This document shows, in pieces, positions 33,767 to 62,361 of a stretch of 64,000 bases of DNA. The translations under genes and the position numbers were made by a program. Every line of letters begins with the position of its first letter. The first letter of the stretch is position 1. The stretch lies in NCBI GenBank assembly GCA_963930775.1, contig OZ005701.1, positions 7,819,669 through 7,883,668 on the forward strand, given 5' to 3'. Below the pieces are notes generated by a model, which was not told the origin of the DNA, made no database searches, and was given only the letters and a program-made list of their open reading frames with translations. Source of the stretch: Cliona cf. orientalis. Its lineage: Eukaryota; Porifera; Demospongiae; Clionaida; Clionaidae.

Positions 33767-35696
33767 TTATGACTCGTGCTGTATTGATTCATCATCCATT
33801 TTATGCACAGAGTCAGTGAGCAGTGGCTGATCAACTAGCTGGGGGGAGTCTTGATCAACAGTTACTAGTCCTTCCTTCTCAGGCTGCAGTGTCCGATTGC
33901 AGAAGTCTGTGAGGTTCCTAAACTGAGAAACCACTTTAGCCAGCTCACTGCTCGGCAGGGACAGTGATAGTATTGCTTGAAAGTGCCCGTATACGACAGC
34001 ATCAAGAGTTGTGAACCTATGGGGAGAGAGAAATGGAGGGTGATTGGAAAGAATTGGAGAGAGAGAGGGGGGGGGGAAGAGAAGAATAAACACTACAACA
34101 TTATAATAATAATTATTATGTCCATTATTGATCTCAGAACTTACCCACTATCAAAGAAAGTCTCCCTATTTTCTAATCGGCTTGACAGAGCTGAGCAGGC
34201 TTGTTCAAACTCCAGCAGGACCTCTCTCTGAGACCTTCTGTAGGTATCCCAGTTATTCCAGACGAACCTAGCTTGCTGCAGGCGGGGAACTACGGTGCTG
34301 AGTGGCCAAGAGAGACTGTGTCCATGAGTGCCGATGGTATGCTGTATGTGTGAGTCAGAGCGAGTGTGTTCATTGTGCATTACTTTAGATTACCAATACC
34401 GTAAATCGCGAATATTATTTCGTTGTTAAAATATTTTCTGACAGCCTGGCTTGTGAGAAACTTAAATGCACGAAAATACATGCGCAATATGAATGACAAT
34501 GCGGTACAGGGTAGTTTGTCCGAAAATTATTTAACGCGAAATTTTATCACATGAAATATTTTAGACATGAAATATTCGTGATTTACAACAGTATAATCCA
34601 AATATGCACTGACATACCTCACGGACATTCTTTGGGTTCACCCAGGTTTGGTACTCCTGCAAAAATATGCGCCAATTCAACCAACTCTAAAATTTAATAT
34701 CTTCAAAGTGAAAGGTGGACCTCAACAACCAGACCACTCCATGGCCACCTACATGTACAGCACTAGCTGGATGTATAATATTATTATTATACGCTATCAT
34801 GATGATAATACTGCATTGCTAGCCTCACCGCACACCCAGTAAACTGCTGTAGAAAGGGAGTGGTCTGGTTCTCAAGGCTATAGGCCTTATTTAATAAATA
34901 ACTCACCACAGCCGAAAGAATCTTTGTGTTGATGAGGGCAAGGTAAGCCTCCATGTCTGCTCTTTCTCTCGATTCGAGGTCAGGACTAAGAGACAAATGC
35001 TATATAGAACATGCAGCAAAAGTATTATAATTAAATTAATGTCAATCAGCCAGGGGCAATCTGTGTTAAGTGAGGAAACCTACTTGTGCCTCCAGGAACG
35101 AGACTAGTTTGTCAAAGTCACTGAAGATTATAGTCTGACTACCGAGGTTCATACACAGGAATGGAGCTCTACCTAAATGTATGCAGTAGGATAGTTTGAA
35201 ACAAACAAAACTTTCCCTTAACTTCTTGTAAATCGGCATATTATCTCAAGATGGTATCTAGTAAAAATAGTGACAGATCGCCGGGTAGATATGACTAAAC
35301 TATAAAATTTATCCTAGTGATAGCACTGGAGCTGTATAGTCAGGTTATACCTGTGGGTGACATGTAGTCAGCATTGGGAGCAATTTCATTGGTGAACGGA
35401 AGTTTGGCCATCTGCAGGTAAGTCTGCCATACTAGACACCTCACTCGATCACCAAGCAGTTCACGTTCTACCATGCAAAGATTGTCATAATTTCTAGTCT
35501 AGCACAATAAACACTAGCATAAAGATCAGCTACCTACCATGTGGTAAATGATAGAGTACAGCATTCTTTGGCCATCTAAAATTCCCTGCAGACAAAAATG
35601 CAACACTCAACAAAAAGGGAACGGTACTGTGGATATTTTACCGGTAGAAGAAGCTATCAGATGCTCTGCAAAACTCTGATTGTGCTTGGTAGTCAT
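33767..35696 (-). CDS. MTX2: metaxin-2 (mitochondrial outer membrane import/sorting factor)
   Basis: Nine exons (transcript order): 35642..35696, 35538..35585, 35351..35467, 35084..35172, 34907..34999, 34829..34846, 34618..34656, 34145..34341, 33767..34016; 301 residues (human 263). The N-terminal thioredoxin-like part has PKNAVLYHLPHERELL, VWQTYLQMAKLPF and ADYMSPTG, near identical in pattern to MTX2. The GST-C-like half has ADMEAYLALINTKIL, LSWPLSTVVPRLQQARF and TTLDAVVYGHFQAIL. Metaxin-2 works with metaxin-1/SAM50 in outer-membrane beta-barrel assembly. Exon 6 is only 18 bases. The C-terminal ~40 residues extend past the usual end. It is divergent from HP1. Confidence 0.92.
34397..34593. 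mobile_element. TA-flanked MITE in metaxin-2 intron
   Basis: Inverted ends ACCGTAAATCGCGAATATT and AATATTCGTGATTTACAACA, with TA at both edges. It lies just 24 bases downstream of the donor of exon 7. Confidence 0.65.
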
Positions 35697-36292
35697 CCTC
35701 AACCACCTTGTCAACTTGAGTTGATCACCTCCAAAGCCTGTATTTCAAATTTTCAGCACGCAAGGGAGGCGCGCGCATTTTCGTGTAATTAGAGCAATAA
35801 CCACGCCCGGCGTTACCTTACTGCGCATGCGCTTAATATATCTGAATTTCATTCAATATTGGCGGTTGCGCGGCTAAAACGTGCATCTGTTGGAGAAAAT
35901 GGCGGTCTAGTGGGTGGTCCTGTGTGTCGAGTGCAGAAAGCCTCTTTTCCCCGTGATACTGTGTTCAAAACGAGCCCCAAGATCCATCAAGATAGCAGAG
36001 AATCTAAAGAAGCTTAGAGGTAAGCTTTTTAGCTTTGACTGATGCCTCCCTGTGCACATGATTTGAAGTTGCTCCACACCTGAGGTGGCATGTCAAATCT
36101 GCAACCCTAAATAGTGTCGTATAGTGCTAGATAATCACAGTAAGTAACAAATTCAGTCTTTATAATGGTTTGTGTCCTTAAGATGTTACTTACTTCTCCA
36201 TATCAAGTGTGCTAAGCTTCTAAGCTTTTTCTGGTGTACTTCAGCCTGTACTGGTACTATCTCTCAATCATATAGCCACAGCAACAGCAATC
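35697..36292. promoter_or_regulatory. divergent promoter region and 5' non-coding exon of HP1
   Basis: A GC-rich core (35765..35890, GGCGCGCGCA, TGCGCATGCGC palindrome of NRF1 type at ~35822) separates metaxin-2 and HP1. A probable non-coding HP1 exon ends at 36019 (CTTAGAG|GTAAGC), and a second acceptor lies near 36242 before the ATG at 36293. Assignment is by position and splice signals. Confidence 0.5.
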
Positions 36293-38674
36293 ATGCCAAA
36301 GAACAAAACAAAAAAGAGAAAGCAGCGTGAATTTGAGGAGGAGGAGGAAATCTTCAGCGTTGAAAAAATCGTCAAAAAACGCATCGTGGAGGGAAAAGTT
36401 CAGTACCTGCTGAAGTGGATGGGCTACTCTGATTCGGACAATACCTGGGAGCCAGAAGAGAACTTAGACTGTCCCGACTTAATTGAAAAATTTGAGCAGC
36501 AGCAACAGCAGAGTTTGTTAAACAAGAAGAAGCCAGAGGACAGTTCTTCGTTGCCGTCGAGCACAAGTAAAGGATCCAGTTCACCGGCCAGGGTGGCTGT
36601 AGCCAATGTTCAAAAGGTATTAAAATTAAAACACATACATGTATTTAGGTTATACTACTAGTACTGTAAAAGTTCTAATTATAGTGCCAAAAAATATTAA
36701 TTCAGAATCGCGCTTGGCGCTCCCATTAGAGCGTTTAAAAATATTACTTAAGGCACCAGTTTTCGTATCTCTGACTGTCTATACTTTACACTATAATTAG
36801 AATGATAATAATATTATCCAATGCCAAGTAGTGCTAACATTAGAGCGGCGCTGCAATTAGAACTTTTACGTTGCTGTATGCTCGCCAGCTGGGCATTGGT
36901 GAGATATTTGTTAGCATAATGTCGACCTACTCCCGTAATTAGTGGATTTTAAGTGCTATGCTCAGTGGGCAGTAGTGATTGATTCTCGTGTTATTAAAAT
37001 TAGTGTCGACCATTGCAATTACTGAATTTGTAGTTTCAATCATTCTACCATGTAAATGCCGTCCTATGATAGGTCTTTTTTGTGTCAAAAATATTTTGTT
37101 TGCGCTAAAATAATCATAATACAAATAGATGACCCCTTACCATAATATTTGTGTTAATACTGTGCATATTTTTCGCATTGCCTCTGAGAGAATACTTTTA
37201 ACAACAACCAAAAAAATCATTGACAGTAGCTGGCCTATGTATTTGATCGTTTGCAGGAGAAGAAATCTACCAAACAGAAGAGACCCCAGGCACAAGTAGT
37301 TCAGATACAGGTATGGTTATAGCCAAGAGTAGCAGGCTGGATTACTGCTGACCTGGGCCACATTGGGGGTAGGGTACATAAACTGTGGCAGGTTAACTAC
37401 AGTGTCCCTATCACAGCTTGCTTGTGGAATGTGGCCTAGCTCATAAAATTAATACCGTATAGCGGGGAATTTTCGAGGGAGAAAACTTTCGTGGATCGGT
37501 AGGAAAGGAGCATTTCATGGAGAAAACTTTCACGGAATGCTAAAACTGGTCGCATAATGGGTGTGGCATGCCTAGAATTTCGGGGAGAAAACTTTCGCGG
37601 ATGGATGAAAAATCGCGAAATTCGTGAAAGTTTTCTCCGTCGATAATTTCCCGCTATATGGTATTATCCTAATCCTGAGACTTCAGCAATTGCTAAAGAT
37701 TTGAGAAGCAACCATTCCCCAAGCATAACTGTTGTGCAGGGAATGTAACCTTGCAGTTAGGCCCGCCCACCTCTAGAATGAGAAATTCTAAGGGGAGGGG
37801 TCAGAGTTTGGGGGAAACCCCTGATAGGCTGCGCTCCTACCCACTCCTCAAAATTGATAAACCCCCATATTGTTGTTAATAATTTGCAGGCTCAGTCCTC
37901 TAGCTCGGAGGAATCTAGAAGAGAGGAGGTGAACGGCGGTGGCAGTGGATCAGACGACAAAAAGGTCGACGTACCCGACCCCAACGAACCCAGCGGGTTT
38001 GATCGAGGGTTCACACCACAGGAGATCATGGGAGCTACTGAGATGGAGGGGAAGATATTATTCCTCATGAAATGGTTGGTCCAGCCATAATGTTGCTACA
38101 AGTACTTTTTGATTAGCATCCAATTTCGTGGGTGATTGTGAAGCTAAGTTATGAATTAAGTGGAATCTTCCAAAATAATTAGTGACTGGTTAAACATAAT
38201 ACACAAAGTTTGTACTACATGTGTATATAGTTGTAAGGTGGCTGCCTTATTATGGTGATTGTAAATATTCTAATTAATGCACACCACGTGTTTCTTGTCT
38301 GTCTCTCGATTCCCAGGAAAGAGATGGAAGAGCCTGAGCTGGTGTTCTCTGAAGAGGCCAACAGAGCCATCCCTCAGATGGTCATCAAATTTTACGAAAG
38401 CAAGCTTACTTGGAACGAAGTTCCTGAGGAAGAACAGGGTATGAGAAGTTCTAAAATCTGTGTTTTAGCTGGTCCGTGTTCTCCCTTAGAGTATACATAA
38501 ATGTTTCCTTGAGAACAGATTGTGCTCTGAAATTTGAACTCCATAGTCTTGGATTTATGATATTCTTTAAGGGGAACATGGACTATGTGTGTACAGGGTT
38601 TATTTGTAATGGCTCTGATGACTGTCCTTTGACTGTTTCTGTGTTCTCTCTGCAGCTGAAGTGAAGGAAGAATA
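36293..38674 (+). CDS. CBX (HP1): heterochromatin protein 1 (chromobox)
   Basis: Five coding exons: 36293..36616, 37257..37310, 37890..38074, 38317..38438, 38655..38674; 234 residues. The chromodomain (residues ~18-70) contains [28 protein letters not shown] and LDCPDLI. Its H3K9me cage positions are Phe, Trp and Tyr instead of Tyr, Trp and Phe, still fully aromatic. A Ser/Lys-rich hinge follows. The chromoshadow domain ([43 protein letters not shown]) carries the Trp used for PxVxL binding and the dimer helix. HP1 reads H3K9 methylation and compacts heterochromatin. Introns host two MITEs. It cannot be assigned to CBX1, 3 or 5. Confidence 0.94.
36664..36871. mobile_element. ~208 bp MITE in HP1 intron
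   Basis: Perfect 15-base inverted repeat GTAAAAGTTCTAATT (36666..36680) and AATTAGAACTTTTAC (36855..36869), flanked by further partial pairing (CTGTAAAAG / TTACGTTGCTGTA). Confidence 0.75.
37453..37663. mobile_element. TA-flanked MITE, ends ACCGTATAGCG (second copy)
   Basis: Ends TACCGTATAGCGGGGAAT and TTTCCCGCTATATGGTA. The interior shares GCATAATGGGTGTGGCATGC and ATCGCGAAATTCGTGAAAG with 17335..17523. It is 22 bases longer because of one extra GAGAAAACTTTC unit. Confidence 0.85.
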
Positions 38675-40154
38675 GTACTCACCATTTCCACATCTCTCTC
38701 AAGATAATATACATACCATCGCATACTATTTGTATTATATGCCTCTACCCTATTGTATACACTTCTCTATATCCCGCATTCTTCACTGAAGTTCTTTACC
38801 AAAAGACCTCGTACCATGTTAACTGTAGGCCTAGCAATTCACTTCACAACCTTGTGGTATTATGACTACACTACATACTATACTAAAATTGCAGTGTATA
38901 TTAATTTAGGTACTTTGTTCTTCATACGTTTTTTTTTTCAACACTCCATGCACTCTTTTATTACCGGCATTAATTGCTATAAACAGATGGTGGGTATAAT
39001 AATATAATATTCTATAATGCCCTTCGTTATAATTAAGTACAAGCTTCAAAAAAGCATCGTTACAGATCCAGTTTTAGATCTACATAAATATGCCTCAATT
39101 GCAAGTCATGCAGGCTATAATATAATTATTAAGGAGTTCAATTAATTACTTGTGATCAATAATTATTATAAAATTGATATTATGTCAGTATAATAATAAT
39201 AATATACTAACACTACTACTCACAAGCAACTGTTAACCATCAACAATGACAATTAGTTAATCTACTCTGGAGTTATGACATGATGCAGGAGGGGCAAGTG
39301 AGAACCAGTCAATGCATCGCTCTTATAGAGAATAGTCACACAAATAATAGACATATTTAATTACAATATTATTAATAATTTATTATTAATGATGAGAAAT
39401 AGCCACAGAATAATAAAGAATAAGAAAAATTTACCACATATTAATACCAACGGAAATAAGTGCACATACACTCCTATTAGCAAATCTTTACAGCAATAAT
39501 ACTTTTATAATTATAATTATTGAAATGATCAAGTTGTATGTGATTTAATTAGCTAGATGGTGAAAAAATGTATATATATATAATAATATACCAAGTGACA
39601 AGAAAAGATAGTCGAGTTGTAAGAAATGTTGCTGTGCGTTACCAACTTGCCCCCACTTTCATGATAAGCTCATCCCAATTGTGATGAAGCTGTTCACCTC
39701 AGAATGTATTCTATGAACCAAGATGCATGTGTGTACATTCATGACAATATTAAAACTTTTATCCTGCTTGCATAAATTTTTCATATTACTTCTGACCCAG
39801 TTCAAATATTGTCATTAATTTGCTTTCAACAAACACAATATCCTCAGGTTTGATTAGACGCCGTGGCTACTATTTTTTTCCTTCTGCTGAAACTAGTGGT
39901 GATTATTTGAGGGCGGCGACAAAAACTTCTCTAGACTCTGCAGGCATGCTCACCTACAGTAGCATCATTAACAACATGCATGTAACGGGCGTAGCAAGTG
40001 GGCTCCAATTAGAAAATGCGGCCACAATAAAGCTTAGCTAGTGGTGACTATTTGAGTGTGGTAACTATTCAAGGGTGGCATCTGATCAAGGAAATATTAT
40101 GGTATGTGAAATGCAGATCGCACAATGAATGGACTGCTGCAGCACAATTAAAAT
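38675..40154. other. convergent AT-rich spacer between HP1 and PCBP
   Basis: About 1.5 kb, very AT-rich, with no credible gene. It must include both 3' UTRs. A block at 39830..40080 has two direct copies of CTAGTGGTGA(T/C)TATTTGAG (39893.. and 40039..), probably a degraded repeat. Confidence 0.5.
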
Positions 40155-55711
<15,557 letters not shown>

Positions 55712-56171
55712 TTGTATCCTTGAAATACCACGTTTGTACTATGGTCGATCTCCTGTGCAGACTCTTCTCTCTCGCGCGATCTGAGATGATGGATTTCCAA
55801 TCACAACGCACTCTCGCTCGCTCGTCTGGATTTCTGTCTCTGTACAGTAAAAACACGTCGGGTTCAGGACATACACCTAAAGGCGAGCTTGCAGCAATCT
55901 CAAAAGTTCAGGACGGTTGATTTGAAAAGGGCACATGCAGCTGCCTATCCTAACCTTGGCAGAGAGCGCACGCGGAGGTACCAGTAAACAATCACGCATG
56001 CACAGTACAAGTACGTACAAGTACATTGATACATGTACATGTACGTACGTACAATGGTTGGAGGTGTGTCATAGGAAATTAATTTTACCGCGGCGCGCGC
56101 ATTAAATGCTGATGGTTAACTAATCAATAGCCTACTTCCGCTCGAACGACTGTGCATGTGGCAGCTCAACA
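55712..56171. promoter_or_regulatory. divergent promoter region (PCBP / PECR)
   Basis: 460 bp between start codons with CpG-rich patches (55758..55830, 56085..56100 including CGCGGCGCGCGC) and ACATGTAC/GTACGTAC repeats at 56005..56050. Promoter role inferred from position. Confidence 0.45.
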
Positions 56172-58607
<2,436 letters not shown>

Positions 58608-58848
58608 TATTTTTAGTGAACACAATTTTTTAGGAGATTGGCCGGCAGGCATGGACGTCCACTTTTCAATATTTGATGCAATTAAATTTATCGTTTTGCA
58701 CAATATCAGATAAAAAGATTACGATAGTATTAATTTTGGGAGATGGCCTATAATTATGGCCATAAATTGCACATTCCTGAGGGATCGGGGGGGGGATCTG
58801 GAATGTACCCGCTTCTGACGACCCTTTCCTAATCTTAAACGTTAAAAT

Positions 58849-61800
58849 ATGGCAGCTTTGAGAGGTCAGTTTCGAGGTCTTGCAAACGACAGGAACCTGC
58901 GACGATTTGTGGTGCAGGCGAGACCCACTGGTAGACAGCTGGGCACTGGCTCCTACGGAACAGTGGAAGAGGTAAATGGTTTAGTGAACTCCAGGTGCTC
59001 TAATGAGCCACGCCCCTTTTCAGATTGAGGTGAACAGGCTGGTGAGTGCTGGAAAGAAGATCCATGAGATTCTATTGGACGTTGGAAATGTTGGAGTGAG
59101 GGACATTGCTGCCAAGTACGTGCAGGAGTGCCAGCTGATGTCTGATCTTCGTCACCCAAACATCACCCAGTTCCTGGGTCTGTGTTTCCTCCCCAACTGC
59201 CACCTCCCTGTGCTGGTGATGGAGAGACTGGACAGTAGCCTGGACGATCTACTTGAGAGTGTCCCCAACATCCCTCTAGCCCTGAAGCGCTCCATGCTCG
59301 AGGACGTAGCCAGGGGTCTGCTCTATCTACACAACCACGATCCTCAAATCATCCACAGGGACCTGACGGCAAAGAATGTGCTCTTGACTCCCTCTCTTGC
59401 TGCCAAAATCACCGACTTTGGGAATTCTCGTATCGTGAACATCCAGCCAGGTCAGCTAGCTCAGACACTGTCTCGAAATCCAGGGACACTGGTGTACATG
59501 CCTCCTGAAGCACTCGCTGATACTGCTCGATACGGACCCAGCCTGGACATCTTCTCATTTGGACATCTTGGAATCTTTGTTGGATTACAGGTAGGCCCTC
59601 AGTTTTATACTTGAGTCTTCTGTTTTGGAATAGTGAATTCCAGCTATAATTTTCTAGAAATTGTCTCTGATTGAATGTTGACAATTTTGAGTTATTCTTA
59701 ACCATGAATGAATCAGAAGAAAGGATATTGTCTTTTTATGCCACAGATATTCCCTGGAAAGCTTTTGGAGCCCACATATTATCCTGATCCTAACAATCAG
59801 GAAAATCTTCTGGGACGTTCCGAAGTGGATCGACGGCAGGTATATATTGATCAGCTGGAGAGAAAACTACCTGATGGAGGACTCCACCCACTTGTGCAAT
59901 TGGTTAAACAGTGCTTGAAAAACACAGCTTCACAAAGACCCATGGCTGAAAATGTGCTGAGATCTCTGGAAGAAATGAAGCCAGTTATCGATGGTCCTTG
60001 TGGAGAAGTAGCCAGAGCTGATGCTGTGAGACAGGTGGTGATGATGAGAGCTATACTGGGAAGAGAGACAGAGGTGAGGAGGAAGACTGATGAGTCAGCA
60101 GCTAAGGATGAGGAGATTCAACACCTGCAACTGGAGCTGGAGCAGGAACAGGTAGGATGATTATGAGTATACATAATGAACAGACGTCGATTGTCATTGT
60201 ATTAGGCTGAGAGGGCTAGGAGTGAGGAACAACTTCAACGAACGACCACTGAACTACAGCAGAGGGATTCTCAAATTCAGCGACAGACAGCTAATATCCA
60301 ACAGAAAGATGCCCAAATTCAACAACAGACGGTTAGTATGCAGCAGAAAGATACCCAAATTCAACAGAAGGAGGAAGAACTTAGGCAAGCAACAGATGAG
60401 CTCCAGCAAACATATGCTGAATTGAACAGTGTCCAAAAAAACTTGCAGGTGTGTGCATCAATTAAGTGTCTTATTGAACTATGCATAATAATTTTAAAAC
60501 ATACAGGATAGAGAGATTTATGTACATGCAGAGTCTGCAAGCTGATCTTGAGGACAGAGAGGTTCGATTGAGGGCACAGGAGGAAGAGATGAAAGAGAGA
60601 GATACTGAAATCAATAGACTATTAAGAGAGTTAAGGAGGTGTCAGATGTTACTGGGACTACAGGTACAGAATGATATTATGCACATAATTGGCTGCTATA
60701 TCTATAAAAGTCACTTTATTGCCTAGTCCCAGCTACATCTTAGGGTAGAACCCAGAAATAAGGCCACCTCTTTATAATGGCAAAGCTGATGGTGGCCAGT
60801 GTAGAGGAATTCCACTGTAATGACATTTGTGCATAATTAGAGAGCCCCAGTACATTGTTTACAATAATATCATCTATATGTCATGATATTGTAGGAGGAG
60901 CTCTCACAGTGGAGAAAGGATCAACCTATAGAAATGGTGAGCTTGGTGTGTGGCTGGATAATACTGTCACTAAAATTTAATTCCTTGCAGAAACAATTAA
61001 AAGGTCTTCTGAAATTGAAATGGAAACGAAGAAAGGATATGCCATACAGTATGACATCTGGTATACAAGCTATAGTGATTGGTGATAATGTCTATGTCGG
61101 AGGAGCAGTCACTCTATCTGTTGAGAATGATTGTACTGTGATGGTATACTCCCTTGCTAGTGGGTCATGGAGCCAGCTACCACCGCACAAGACTCAGTGG
61201 TTTGGCATGGCTGCAGTGAATAACCAACTTGTTCTGGTTGGTGGCAACACTGAAATGTCATATTATAACATTAAAGCCACTGGTATCCTGGCAATGTGGA
61301 ATGAAGGGTCACGGACTTGGACACACCCCTATCCTGAGATGCCAACACCACAATATTTACAATCCGTTATCTCCTATCAAAAGTGGCTAGTTATTGCTGG
61401 TGGTAAAACTGGACGAGATTCTTATTCAAATAAGGTAGAGATACTAGACACTCTTTCAGGACAGTGGTATGAAGGATCACTAATGCCTAGTGGATGTACA
61501 GAAATGTCTTCAGCCATGAATGGAAACTTGTGGTACCTGTCAAACGGAGCAAACAAGCATGTATTCAGTGTGAATTTGGATGAGCTCATCTCTCAAGCTC
61601 TTTCGCAGTCTGCTGGTAATACTTCACCTCCTCAACCATCACCATGGCAGACTCTGACTGACACTCCACTGATACACTCCACTGTTTTAGTTCTCAATGG
61701 AGCTCTGTTGACAGTTGGAGGAGATAGAAGCTCAACCATCCACCACTACCAACCTAGCAGCAGGAGCTGGGTCGAGGTTGGTGACTTGCCGACTGAACGA

Positions 61801-61872
61801 TGGATGTGTACTTGCACAGTTCTCCCTAATGGAGAGATATTTGTAGTTGGTGGTTACACAAGAATAGCCTAG
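58849..61872 (+). CDS. TKL-type protein kinase with coiled coil and kelch propeller (copy 2)
   Basis: Seven exons: 58849..58971, 59024..59590, 59747..60151, 60206..60448, 60532..60663, 60895..60936, 60991..61872; about 797 residues. Exons 1-3 encode the kinase: GTGSYGTVEE loop, AGKK Lys, QECQLMS Glu, HRDLTAKN, DFG, MPPEAL, so all catalytic residues are present. Exons 4-6 encode a Gln-rich coiled coil built from repeats such as QQKDAQIQQQT and QQKDTQIQQKE. Exon 7 encodes about six kelch repeats (VYVGGAVT, LVLVGG, LVIAGG, LLTVGG, IFVVGG). It is very similar to the minus-strand copy at 2736..6201, but the coiled coil is one 81-residue exon instead of two exons. It ends GGYTRIA, 13 or more residues shorter than copy 1. 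Confidence 0.87.
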
Positions 61873-62361
61873 GGGGAAGGTTAGAGATGACTGTGCGTGT
61901 AGACTTAGGAGTTTTGATGTGAATTCTCAGCACACAACACTTGAACATAATGTTTTGTACAGTATAGTGTTTGCACAATTTCAAGTTCTACAACGTGATT
62001 AACTACTATTGTTTTTTGTGAGGACAGTATAGCAGCGCTTGCAGACACGTACAGGGTCACTGTACCCTTGCTCCAATAATGGAAATCTTTTAGCGCTGCA
62101 AGCTCCACCAGAATACACCACCACACTTGCGACAGTGATGCGGGGGAGAGCCGTGTGAGACTCCAAGAGAGAGAGGGTATGTGCAGACACGCACAGGCAC
62201 TTGCAGCTACAATGTCATGTATCCTTGCTCCAATATTGTCATGGACAAAATTCATGGTCAAAATGTGGTGTAAATGCATAATGAGAATGCACTGTCAGCA
62301 TTGTGTATAGAGATCTGATTGCATTATCACTATACTTGACGACCCTTGCCTAGCCAATATC
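61873..62361. other. spacer between kinase copies 2 and 3
   Basis: 490 bp with probable 3' UTR and promoter. GCAGCGCTTGCAG (~62033) and AGCGCTGCAAGCT (~62092) form a partial inverted repeat. A minus-strand 124-codon frame here has no domain or splice support. Confidence 0.45.

Noticed and set aside
8148..35696. A mitochondrial/bioenergetic gene cluster (FMC1, NDUFA4, MTX2, V-ATPase, PPCS)
   Set aside because: The genes are interleaved with unrelated ones (CEP70, CHMP5, IGBP1) on both strands. Clustering beyond each divergent pair is not supported.
62030..62105. Possible tRNA or structured RNA (GCAGCGCTTGCAG ... AGCGCTGCAAGC)
   Set aside because: The inverted repeat does not form a cloverleaf and lacks B-box-like GGTTCGAANCC. 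No tRNA signature was found anywhere in the window by eye.
61905..62279. 124-codon minus-strand frame between kinase copies
   Set aside because: No splice sites, domains or recognisable composition. Located in the UTR/promoter spacer.
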